In this document: one piece after another, positions 16,227 to 23,221 of the stretch
How positions within the stretch are numbered: the first letter of the stretch is position 1
Layout of the letters: every line of letters begins with the position of its first letter
Assembly: GCA_964522445.1 (NCBI GenBank)
Contig: CAZFUY010000023.1
Coordinates: forward strand, 1-29,492
Length of the DNA: 29,492 nucleotides
Source of the DNA: CAZFUY01 sp964522445
Lineage (GTDB): Bacteria > Pseudomonadota > Gammaproteobacteria > SZUA-229
Reading direction: 5' to 3'
Translations under genes and position numbers: made by a program
Notes under the pieces: generated by a model
What the model saw: the letters and a program-made list of their open reading frames with translations, nothing else
Database searches by the model: none
Told to the model about the DNA's origin: nothing

Positions 16227-17042
16227 TTAGAAGAGAGAAGAGCTTAGTTCATTAACTGCGGCCAACATTTCTGCATCATCAGTTAAAGCCTGAGCAATAC
16301 CTGTGTGACAGGCGGTAACGGGCGTGATACCAGAGGTAATTAATTTTGCTGCATGTATTAGTAGTCGGGTACTTGCGCCTTCTTCAAGGCCGCTACCTTT
16401 TAAGTTGCGAGTCATGTGTGCAAATTTTACCAGGCGACTGGCAAGTTCATGATCAATACCTGTTTCGTTTTTAATAATTTTAGTTTCCAGTTTGGCAGAA
16501 GGGTAATCAAATTCAAGGGCTACAAATCGTTGCCGTGTGCTTTGTTTTAAATCTTTAAGTATGCTTTGGTATCCGGGGTTATATGAAATGGCCAGGCAGA
16601 AGTCATCAGATGCCTGCAATAATTCGCCCACTTTTTCCATGGGTAATACGCGGCGATCATCTGCTAAAGGATGTATCACTACCGTGGTGTCTTTACGTGC
16701 CTCTACAATTTCATCGAGATAACAAATAGCGCCATGACGAACAGCGCGAGCAAGAGGTCCATCTATCCATTGAGTTTCACCACCGGAAATTAAGAAACGG
16801 CCAACAAGATCAGAAGCGGTTAGATCATCATGGCAGGAGACTGTAATAAGTGGTTTTTTTAAGCGCCAGGCCATGTGTTCCATAAATCGTGTTTTACCAC
16901 AGCCAGTTGGGCCTTTAAGCAATACAGGGATTTGTTGCTTATGAGCTGCGAGAAATACTTCTATCTCTTCCCCTACAGGTTCATAGTATGGCTCTTCTTT
17001 AATAAAATGTTCTTCGGGTTTTAGTGTATGGCCAGAAAGCAT
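16227..17042 (-). CDS. cbbQ: CbbQ/NirQ/NorQ-family AAA+ ATPase
   Basis: A 271-residue MoxR-type AAA+ ATPase. Walker A is GPTGCGKT at residues 44-51; Walker B is AICYLDE with Asp110-Glu111; sensor 1 lies in LAISYNPGYQ, and the arginine-finger region is STRQRFVALEFDYP. Length and motifs match CbbQ/NirQ/NorQ. Hexamers of this ATPase bind the von Willebrand A partner encoded immediately downstream and pull on a target enzyme to reactivate it or insert its cofactor. AGGAA sits just upstream of the ATG. Whether this pair serves RuBisCO, NO reductase or something else cannot be told from the window. Confidence 0.92.
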   Translation of the reverse strand: MLSGHTLKPEEHFIKEEPYYEPVGEEIEVFLAAHKQQIPVLLKGPTGCGKTRFMEHMAWRLKKPLITVSCHDDLTASDLVGRFLISGGETQWIDGPLARAVRHGAICYLDEIVEARKDTTVVIHPLADDRRVLPMEKVGELLQASDDFCLAISYNPGYQSILKDLKQSTRQRFVALEFDYPSAKLETKIIKNETGIDHELASRLVKFAHMTRNLKGSGLEEGASTRLLIHAAKLITSGITPVTACHTGIAQALTDDAEMLAAVNELSSSLF

Positions 17043-17156
17043 GGCTATTCCTGATAATTTAATATGATGTCTATTTTATGGGAGCTTGCAGTGAGTAAAA
17101 ACCATTAATAACAGGGGGGATTCTAAAATATGATAAAGCGGTGCTGTTATGTTATT

Positions 17157-18242
17157 TTAATTGAATAACAAAATAATACAGCTTACTTCTTCACGATCAT
17201 GATACAGCTGCTTAATTCGGAAATCATATTTTAAATTATTTTTCTGTAGCTGGTTCTCAATAATTTCCCTGCACTCAATCACTGTTTGATAACGTTTTTT
17301 CATGGGCAGCTTTAAATTAAAAGCGGCATATCTGCACTGTTTATCTATTAGCCATCGTGAAATAAGACGACTGATATGAAGAGGGCGCTCCACCATATCG
17401 CAAACCAGCCAGTCTACGGGTTTATTGGGATAAAATTTAAAACCGTCAGCATTAATATGTTCAACCATGCCAGTATCCATTAATGCCTGATCCATTTTTC
17501 CATTATCTATGGCAATAACTCTAAGCTCACGATTAACCAGTTGCCATGTCCAGCCTCCCGGTGATGCGCCTAAATCAACGGCAGTCATACCATTACATAA
17601 AAATTTGTCCTGTTCATTTTTTGTTAGCATCGTTTTAAATGCTTCTTCAAGTTTTAATGTTGAGCGGCTTGGCGCAGAACGTGGCATGCGTAAACGGGGT
17701 ATGCCCATAAATAAATTAGAGCTGTTTAAAATATGTGAAACACCAATATAAACAGTTGAAGAATTTAGAAAAAACAAATGCAAACGCCAGTTGCTATTCT
17801 CTGCTATTAGCTGTTCTCTTTTTAATGCTTTTAGTAGAGGAGTCGAGAACTTTTTGCAAAATGTACTGAGTTGTTTGGCTTCATTGGTATCTGCGGTTTC
17901 AAGCCAGATATCACAGAAGGTTAAATTGAGTTCCTGAATAATATTAATTAATGGCGTTATACGGTCATCATTAGGCAGGTCTTTAATTATATCCAGTGAA
18001 AAAATACATTGCCGTGCAAACATTAATTCTGAAAAACTAATTAGCTGATTTAGTTTATTAATATCAGTTGTTGTTTGCTGGTTGTATATGACAAAACCTG
18101 TATCTGGTTTTGCTTTAACAAAGCCAGACAACTCTGCCTGATTAGCAGATTCAATGATTTCGCTTGCACATTCTTTTTCGAAGCCGGGTCGGCAATATAG
18201 CAGGATATTAGAAATAGACATGGGGGCTACTATAGTGGACAT
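17157..18242 (-). CDS. rlmM: 23S rRNA 2'-O-methyltransferase RlmM (C2498)
   Basis: RlmM methylates the 2'-OH of C2498 in 23S rRNA. The sequence shows the N-terminal THUMP-like region beginning ILLYCRPGFEKECASE, close to the E. coli start, and the Rossmann SAM site AVDLGASPGGWTWQL. It then has the WLVCDMVERP segment and AFNLKLPMKKR, holding the catalytic Lys. At 361 residues it is near the usual 366. Neither the ATG at 18242 nor the in-frame ATG at 18221 has a good ribosome-binding site; the second gives an N-terminus nearer the E. coli protein. Divergent from ibaG with about 120 bases between. Confidence 0.96.
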   Translation of the reverse strand: MSTIVAPMSISNILLYCRPGFEKECASEIIESANQAELSGFVKAKPDTGFVIYNQQTTTDINKLNQLISFSELMFARQCIFSLDIIKDLPNDDRITPLINIIQELNLTFCDIWLETADTNEAKQLSTFCKKFSTPLLKALKREQLIAENSNWRLHLFFLNSSTVYIGVSHILNSSNLFMGIPRLRMPRSAPSRSTLKLEEAFKTMLTKNEQDKFLCNGMTAVDLGASPGGWTWQLVNRELRVIAIDNGKMDQALMDTGMVEHINADGFKFYPNKPVDWLVCDMVERPLHISRLISRWLIDKQCRYAAFNLKLPMKKRYQTVIECREIIENQLQKNNLKYDFRIKQLYHDREEVSCIILLFN

Positions 18243-18360
18243 GAATTTTCAATTCTATAAAAATTTTTATGAGAGTTTATATCCCTTTATTTTTGTAGAT
18301 TTTAAAATTTGCTGACTCGTAGTAATATGTCCGTTCAAATTCAAGCTATGGTATTTAAGA

Positions 18361-18603
18361 ATGAGTCCAGAAGACGTAAAAAAACTAATTGAGCAGGGCG
18401 TACCTGATTCTGAAGCTATTATTTCAGGTGAAGGCTGTAATTTATCTGCAATTGTGATTAGCGATAGCTTTGAAGGTAAAACGATGGTGGCAGAGCAGAA
18501 AATGGTTTATGCCACGGTGAATGATTTAATAACCAGCGGTGAGCTGCATGCGCTGGGTATTAAGGCTTATACAAAAACTGAATGGGCGCAACAGAAGTCT
18601 TAA
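18361..18603 (+). CDS. ibaG: BolA-family protein IbaG
   Basis: An 80-residue BolA-like protein. The end GELHALGIKAYTKTEWAQ corresponds closely to the IbaG ending of E. coli (IHAVSIKAYTPAEW), including the conserved His. Near the front, GEGCNLSAIVISDSFEGK matches the GDGSHFQ region, with Asn in place of the usual His and a Cys beside it. IbaG proteins pair with monothiol glutaredoxins in iron-sulfur handling and acid response. The gene stands alone here, without the murA/mla neighbours it has in E. coli. A palindromic repeat follows it. Confidence 0.92.
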   Translation: MSPEDVKKLIEQGVPDSEAIISGEGCNLSAIVISDSFEGKTMVAEQKMVYATVNDLITSGELHALGIKAYTKTEWAQQKS

Positions 18604-18633
18604 GTTGAGTCTTTTAGTCTTTTAATCTGTTTG

Positions 18634-18706
18634 CTGTCATCCCGAGCTTGTTGAGGGATTTAATGCCATAAAGTACAAGATCCTTCGGCTGCGCTCAGGA
18701 TGACAG
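18634..18706. repeat. Palindromic interspersed repeat between ibaG and suhB
   Basis: Imperfect inverted repeat of about 73 bases. The ends CTGTCATCC and GGATGACAG are perfect complements, and the inner part pairs partly (CGAGC with GCTCA, GGGAT with ATCCT). The right arm holds the GATCCTTCGGCTGCGCTCA sequence familiar from dispersed repeats in many bacterial genomes. It lies between convergent genes and could act as a bidirectional terminator. No transposase is nearby. Confidence 0.7.
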
Positions 18707-18739
18707 GAAAAAATAACCTGCAATACTCTTTTACGACTA

Positions 18740-19540
18740 TTACTTTAAATCAGCTGTTAAGTGCGGTTTGATTGCTTCAAATAAAGCAGGGAATGTCTTA
18801 GGCGTAGCCGCAATGATGTTACCTGTTTCCAGATAGTTACCATCACCACTAAAGTCAGTAACAATGCCACCGGCTTCTCTTACCAATAAAGCACCTGCGG
18901 CCATATCCCAGCTATTCAGGCCTATTTCCCAGAAACCATCTAATCGACCGGCTGCAACATAAGCTAGATCCAGCGCGGCAGAACCTGCGCGTCTTATGCC
19001 TGCTGTATCAGGGTGTACTGCTTTGAAGGTGGCAAGATATGTATCCAGATGTTGTGGATGCTTGAATGGAAAACCAGTGCCCAAAAGTGCGCCAGAAAGC
19101 CCTTTTTGCGGTGTCACACGAATACGTTTTTCATTGAGCTGGGCGCCTTCGCCTCGGCTGGCGGTAAATAATTCATTTTTAATTGGGTCAAAAACCACAG
19201 CGACTTCTAAACGATTTTTGTATTTAAGGCCAATAGAAACTGCGAACTGTGGAAAACCGTGCAGGAAGTTGGTGGTGCCGTCCAGTGGGTCAATTATCCA
19301 TTCATACTCGCTTTCAGCAGGTTTATCCAGACCGCTTTCTTCTGCCAGAATAGCGTGATCGGGATAAACTTTTCGCAGTTGATAAATAATCTGCTCTTCA
19401 GCTTTACGATCAACTTCACTAACAAAGTCATTCTGCGCTTTAATTTCTATGGTTAAACGATCTACTTTATCGATATTGCGAAGAATAATATTACCTGCGG
19501 CTCGTGCTGCAGTAATGGCTGTGTTTAGCATGGGGTTCAT
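18740..19540 (-). CDS. suhB: Inositol-1-monophosphatase SuhB
   Basis: A 266-residue Mg-dependent phosphatase of the inositol monophosphatase family. The metal-site motifs are all present: ILAEESG, WIIDPLDGTTNFLHG and NSWDMAAGALLVREAGG. The start MNPMLNTA matches E. coli SuhB (MHPMLNIA), supporting the ATG at 19540. SuhB also takes part in rRNA transcription antitermination through the Nus complex in E. coli; whether that holds here is not visible. It is divergent from trmJ, the same arrangement as in E. coli. Confidence 0.96.
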   Translation of the reverse strand: MNPMLNTAITAARAAGNIILRNIDKVDRLTIEIKAQNDFVSEVDRKAEEQIIYQLRKVYPDHAILAEESGLDKPAESEYEWIIDPLDGTTNFLHGFPQFAVSIGLKYKNRLEVAVVFDPIKNELFTASRGEGAQLNEKRIRVTPQKGLSGALLGTGFPFKHPQHLDTYLATFKAVHPDTAGIRRAGSAALDLAYVAAGRLDGFWEIGLNSWDMAAGALLVREAGGIVTDFSGDGNYLETGNIIAATPKTFPALFEAIKPHLTADLK

Positions 19541-19663
19541 GGTTGATGCTCTATGACCACGTTTTGAATGGCCGCGTAGAATAGCAGATTATGAAGAACT
19601 ATTCATGATAATCCTATAACATAAGCGTCTTTTTTAGTGACCCGAAAGATAATACCTAAAGAT

Positions 19664-20407
19664 ATGTTAAATAATATCCGCATTGTTCTTGTTAAGACTT
19701 ATCATCCCGGCAATATAGGTGCTGCTGCGCGAGCGATGAAAAATATGGGCTTAACGCGCCTGTATCTTGTTGAGCCTAATGATTTTCCATCATTTGAAGC
19801 ATCGCAAAGGGCTTCATCTGCATCCGATATTCTTGAAAATGCGGTAGTTGTGGATAACTTGCAGGCGGCTTTAGAGGGCTGCACTTTAACCGTTGGCACG
19901 ACCGCACGGTTGCGTGCCGTTAAATGGCCGCAGGTTGATTCCAGAGAATGTGGTGAATTGTTAATTAAAGAGAGCCAGCATCATGAGGTTGCTCTGGTTT
20001 TTGGTCGAGAACGTACCGGCCTGCATAATGAAGAGCTGGAGCTATGTCAGTATCTGGTGAATATCCCTACTGGCGAGGCATACACATCTTTAAATGTTGC
20101 TCAGGCAGTTCAGGTTCTGTGTTATGAAATTCTTATGGCAAGCCGAATAGATGAAGCTGCTCCAGAAGTTGTTATAAAAGATGAGAAAGATATATTAGCC
20201 ACCAATGATCAGCTGGAAGGCATGTATAACCATTATCAGGATGCGCTCACTGATATGAATTTTTTTGGCAAACGTAACCCTGAGCATATTATGCGCAAGC
20301 TGAGGTGCTTATATGGTAAAGCTCGACCCACCCAGCGAGAAGTGCAGATACTGCGGGGAATATTATCTTATGCGCAGGGGCGTAAAACTCAGACCCCGGA
20401 GAAGTAG
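19664..20407 (+). CDS. trmJ: tRNA (Cm32/Um32) 2'-O-methyltransferase TrmJ
   Basis: A SPOUT-class methyltransferase acting on position 32 of tRNA. The start ATG at 19664 gives MLNNIRIVLVKTYHPGNIGA, matching E. coli TrmJ (MLQNIRIVLVETSHTGN), so the in-frame GTG 27 bases upstream is rejected. The knot motifs follow: LVFGRERTGLHNEEL, NIPTGEAYTSLNVAQAVQ. The resulting 247 residues equal the family length. In many gammaproteobacteria trmJ is followed by iscR and the isc operon; here a DUF423 gene converges on it instead. Confidence 0.95.
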   Translation: MLNNIRIVLVKTYHPGNIGAAARAMKNMGLTRLYLVEPNDFPSFEASQRASSASDILENAVVVDNLQAALEGCTLTVGTTARLRAVKWPQVDSRECGELLIKESQHHEVALVFGRERTGLHNEELELCQYLVNIPTGEAYTSLNVAQAVQVLCYEILMASRIDEAAPEVVIKDEKDILATNDQLEGMYNHYQDALTDMNFFGKRNPEHIMRKLRCLYGKARPTQREVQILRGILSYAQGRKTQTPEK

Positions 20408-20420
20408 TCTGGGCGGAGTG

Positions 20421-20452
20421 AAATAAGAGCTTCTTTCTATTAGGTCTTATTT
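20421..20452 (+). terminator. Possible weak terminator after trmJ
   Basis: AAATAAGA at 20421-20428 and TCTTATTT at 20445-20452 form a perfect 8-base inverted repeat with a 16-base loop, followed by GTTTTT. It starts 13 bases after the trmJ stop and overlaps the last codons of the converging DUF423 gene. The stem is AT-rich, so the call is weak. Confidence 0.3.
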
Positions 20453-20815
20453 GTTTTTGAAAACAGCAATCGCTAACCATGCCCATGATGCTAAAAAGCA
20501 TAGCCCACCTAATGGTGTAATCATCCCCAGCGCTTTAATCCCACTCAAACTTAAAGCGTATAAGCTCCCAGAAAATAGCACAATGCCACACAGCATAATC
20601 CATCCGGGTTTATTCAGGTTGATAGATAAGCTATTTGCGACTAGCCCAGTCAGTATCAGACCCAGCGCATGGCTCATATGGTAATCAACTGCTGTTTGCC
20701 AGATGCGCAATTCATAGACACCCAAATGCTGTTTTAAACCGTGTGCGGCAAAAGCGCCCAGTGCTACGGCCAGAAAGGCGTTAATTGCGCCAGAAATTAT
20801 TAATTGTCTATGCAT
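20447..20815 (-). CDS. DUF423 family inner-membrane protein
   Basis: A 122-residue protein with four hydrophobic segments (near 5-25, 45-65, 70-90 and 96-118). The DUF423 signatures are LGAFAAHGLK in the first segment, WQTAVDYHMSHALGLI in the second and MITPLGGLCFLASW in the last. E. coli YgdD belongs to the same family. Function is unknown. It is divergent from yajQ, with 52 bases between the starts, and converges on trmJ. Confidence 0.9.
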   Translation of the reverse strand: MHRQLIISGAINAFLAVALGAFAAHGLKQHLGVYELRIWQTAVDYHMSHALGLILTGLVANSLSINLNKPGWIMLCGIVLFSGSLYALSLSGIKALGMITPLGGLCFLASWAWLAIAVFKNK

Positions 20816-20867
20816 TATTTTTTTGTTTACAATAAAATTAACAGCAAAGTATAACAGGAGAATTTAA

Positions 20868-21353
20868 ATGCCATCATTTGATGTGGTTTCAGAAGTAGAT
20901 ACCCACGAATTAACAAATGCTATTGATCAGGCAAATCGTGAAGTTAGCACTCGCTTTGACCTTAAAAGATCGAATGCAAAAATTGAATTAAGTGATACGG
21001 TGATAAAAATGGAAGCCGAAAATGAATTTCAGTTAAAGCAAATATCACCCATTATTTATTCAAAATTAGGCAAACGAAATATTGATATTCGCTGTCTTGA
21101 AAAAGGCAAAGCAGAGCCTCGTGGTAAACGTGCTTATCAGGATATAACTGTAAAGCAGGGTGTAGATAAGGAAGAGGCTAAAAAAATTGTCAAGCTGGTT
21201 AAGGAAATGAAGGTAAAAGTGCAGGCTGCAATTCAGGGTGATCAGGTGCGTATTACAGGCAAAAAAAGAGATGACTTACAACAGGTGATGGCAATGTTAA
21301 AAGCTTCTGATAAAATTGAACTGCCATTACAATTTAATAATTTTCGAGATTAA
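20868..21353 (+). CDS. yajQ: YajQ-family nucleotide-binding protein
   Basis: A 161-residue protein matching YajQ over its whole length: MPSFDVVSEVD at the start, NREVSTRFDLK, the IDIRCLEKGKAEPRG segment, KEEAKKIVKLVKEMK, and IELPLQFNNFRD at the end. Some family members bind cyclic di-GMP and act as regulators; the role here is not shown. AGGAG lies seven bases before the ATG. The DUF2835 gene follows after 24 bases and is probably co-transcribed. Confidence 0.96.
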   Translation: MPSFDVVSEVDTHELTNAIDQANREVSTRFDLKRSNAKIELSDTVIKMEAENEFQLKQISPIIYSKLGKRNIDIRCLEKGKAEPRGKRAYQDITVKQGVDKEEAKKIVKLVKEMKVKVQAAIQGDQVRITGKKRDDLQQVMAMLKASDKIELPLQFNNFRD

Positions 21354-21377
21354 TTACGACAACGGGTTTTCTTTAAG

Positions 21378-21599
21378 ATGCAAAGAATGACGTTTACATT
21401 ACATCTAACGCCTGAAAAATATCAGAAATATTATCAGGGTGCAGCGAGGGCGGTTCGGGTGACAACTGATGATGGCCGAACCCTGAGATTTCCAGCTAAT
21501 GCTTTACAACCATTTATAATGCATGATGGTATATATGGGCGTTTCGAAATATTATTTGATTCTAATAATAAAATGGTCGGATTAAATAAGATCGGCTAA
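21378..21599 (+). CDS. DUF2835 family protein
   Basis: A 73-residue protein of the DUF2835 type. The signatures are KYYQGAARAVRVTTDDGR, LRFPANALQPFI, HDGIYGRFEILFD and a final Lys/Leu stretch. It has no signal peptide or membrane segment. Two starts are possible, the ATG at 21378 or the one at 21387; the second gives MTFTLHL. Function is unknown. Its 24-base gap from yajQ suggests one transcript. Confidence 0.88.
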   Translation: MQRMTFTLHLTPEKYQKYYQGAARAVRVTTDDGRTLRFPANALQPFIMHDGIYGRFEILFDSNNKMVGLNKIG

Positions 21600-21655
21600 T
21601 AGCCTCTTAATTTGTGTACTAGTTCTCTTAAAATTCCAGTAAATATGATACTTGA

Positions 21656-21669
21656 TTGATATTCGTCAA
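21656..21669. promoter_or_regulatory. FNR/ANR-like box before bacteriohemerythrin
   Basis: TTGATATTCGTCAA matches TTGAT-N4-ATCAA at 9 of 10 fixed positions. Its centre is about 90 bases before the hemerythrin start. An AATATAT run at 21691-21697 is near the spacing expected for the -10 of a class II FNR promoter. Anaerobic control of an oxygen-binding protein is biologically sensible. Binding is inferred. Confidence 0.55.
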
Positions 21670-21752
21670 TAGCTACAAAGAGCCTGTTTGAATATATCTA
21701 AATCATGTCTATAGGGTAATAGTTAGGAGTTTAATTTTCTGAGGATATTTTC

Positions 21753-22205
21753 ATGCAACATATCAAATGGTCTTCTGTGCTTGATACAGATATTAATATT
21801 ATAGATCAACAACATAAACGCATAGTTAAATATATAAATGATCTGGTTGATGCCAAAAAAGTAGATGATAATGTTATGGTTGGTGATGTTATTGAAGAGC
21901 TGGTTGACTATACGCTTTCTCATTTTGCATTTGAAGAAAGCTTAATGGAGCAGGCGGGTTATCCTTTTCTAATCCCTCATCAAAAAATTCATGCCCTGTT
22001 TACAGAACGCGTATCCACTTATGTTGAACGCTTTAAAGCTGGTGAGGATGTTGCAGAGGATCTTGTCATAATGCTTCAGAAATGGTTAGTTAATCATATA
22101 AAACTTGAAGATGGCGATTATGTAAAAAGTGTGAAAAAGAATATGCAGGATCTGGAAAAAGATCAGAGCTGGTTATCTAAAACATTGTCTAAATTTTTTA
22201 GTTGA
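21753..22205 (+). CDS. Bacteriohemerythrin
   Basis: A 150-residue single-domain hemerythrin that binds O2 at a di-iron centre. All expected ligands can be read: His21 in IDQQHKR, His57 and Glu61 in HFAFEE, His76 and His80 in HQKIHALF, and His115 with Asp120 in WLVNHIKLED. The family's usual IKWSSVLDT opening is present. It is cytoplasmic, with no signal peptide. Likely roles are O2 storage, delivery or sensing in low-oxygen conditions. It is transcribed alone, with an FNR-like box upstream, and converges on rsmJ with a 10-base gap. Confidence 0.95.
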   Translation: MQHIKWSSVLDTDINIIDQQHKRIVKYINDLVDAKKVDDNVMVGDVIEELVDYTLSHFAFEESLMEQAGYPFLIPHQKIHALFTERVSTYVERFKAGEDVAEDLVIMLQKWLVNHIKLEDGDYVKSVKKNMQDLEKDQSWLSKTLSKFFS

Positions 22206-22215
22206 AATATTTAGC

Positions 22216-23004
22216 TTAATTTTTCTTATCAGATATGGTGTTTATTACATAAACATCATATCTTGTTTTCTTACTTTCAACGCACGTAGTTGGTTTTATC
22301 CCTGGAATATTATTAGCACCTTTAGGTCGTTTAACAACTACACGTTTTTTTGCTGAATGTATAGCCGTTTCTAATAGCGCTTCAATATCATCATCCTTTC
22401 CAAGTAATTTTTGTAAAATCTGCATGTTCTTTTTTACCTGTGCTGTTTTTTTTCTTTCTGGATACATAGGGTCAAGGTAAATAACATCTGGTTTATTATC
22501 TATAGGCAGATTTTTCATGTACTCAATGGCGTTATCATTAATAAGAGTAAAGCCATTATTAAAAATCCCCTTCATTTCTTTATTATCTTTAGCGCGGACT
22601 AAAGCATCTTTTACTAACTCAGCAATAACAGGTGATCGTTCAATCATAGTTAGCGGGCAATTAAGGCAGGCAAGTACAAAAGCATCTTTTGCAAGGCCCG
22701 CAGTTGTATCCAGAATGGTGGGTGGTGTTGCACCCTGTTTAAGCCCAATGGCTTTGGCAATAGCCTGGCCACGACCACCACCGTATTTTCGTCTGTGATC
22801 CAGTGAGCCTGAAATAAAATCAACATGTATGGATGATTTGTTTGGTATGTCTTTAAGTTCTAAAAAATTGGTTGTGAAATTCAATACCAGTTCGGTATTA
22901 GTTTCTGAAAGGGGGAGGCAAGCCAGGTTATATTGGCTGGCAAAGCTTTCGGCCTGAGATTGACGTTCTTTAGAGTTATATGTTACGCAGATGGTAGAGG
23001 GCAT
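22216..23004 (-). CDS. rsmJ: 16S rRNA m2G1516 methyltransferase RsmJ
   Basis: RsmJ methylates G1516 of 16S rRNA. Recognisable blocks are VDFISGSLDHRRKYGGGRGQ, the SAM motif ILDTTAGLAKDAFVLA, VIYLDPMYPERKKTA and VVVKRPKG. The 262 residues are close to the usual 250. Upstream of its start, two palindromic repeats fill most of the 217-base gap to the divergent ycaO gene. Confidence 0.95.
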   Translation of the reverse strand: MPSTICVTYNSKERQSQAESFASQYNLACLPLSETNTELVLNFTTNFLELKDIPNKSSIHVDFISGSLDHRRKYGGGRGQAIAKAIGLKQGATPPTILDTTAGLAKDAFVLACLNCPLTMIERSPVIAELVKDALVRAKDNKEMKGIFNNGFTLINDNAIEYMKNLPIDNKPDVIYLDPMYPERKKTAQVKKNMQILQKLLGKDDDIEALLETAIHSAKKRVVVKRPKGANNIPGIKPTTCVESKKTRYDVYVINTISDKKN

Positions 23005-23030
23005 ATAAAGAGGATAAATAGTTTAGGTGC

Positions 23031-23081
23031 CGGAGTCAAAGTTGGTTGTTATTGAAGTAAAAAGAGACAACTTTGACTCCG
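23031..23081. repeat. Perfect 14-base inverted repeat element
   Basis: CGGAGTCAAAGTTG (23031-23044) and its exact complement CAACTTTGACTCCG (23068-23081) flank a 23-base AT-rich spacer. No T-run follows on either side, so an ordinary terminator is unlikely. It looks like a small REP- or MITE-type element. It lies 26 bases upstream of the rsmJ start, in the rsmJ-ycaO promoter region. Confidence 0.75.
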
Positions 23082-23093
23082 ATACCTGGGCTT

Positions 23094-23162
23094 GTAGGGT
23101 GTGCCGTGTGCACCAAAATCCCAACAGGTCAGCATTTTCATGGTGCGCACGGTACACCCTAC
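23094..23162. repeat. Long palindromic repeat with 22-base arms
   Basis: Arms at 23094-23115 and 23141-23162 match as inverted repeats at 20 of 22 positions; both differences would be G-U pairs in RNA, so the hairpin is fully pairable. The outer ends are GTAGGGTGT and ACACCCTAC. Such GTAGGGTGCGCC-type palindromes are dispersed in many bacterial genomes. It stands 59 bases before ycaO, only 12 bases from the previous element. Confidence 0.75.
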
Positions 23163-23221
23163 TATGATAAAAATGTGTATAATTCTTTAACTTTTTAATT
23201 TCAGGCTTTACCCATAAAAAT

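Noticed and set aside
22517..22798. Open frames antisense to known genes, such as this one over rsmJ and others over suhB, ycaO and the kinase
   Set aside because: They lie fully inside well-supported genes on the other strand, lack ribosome-binding sites and show no domain.
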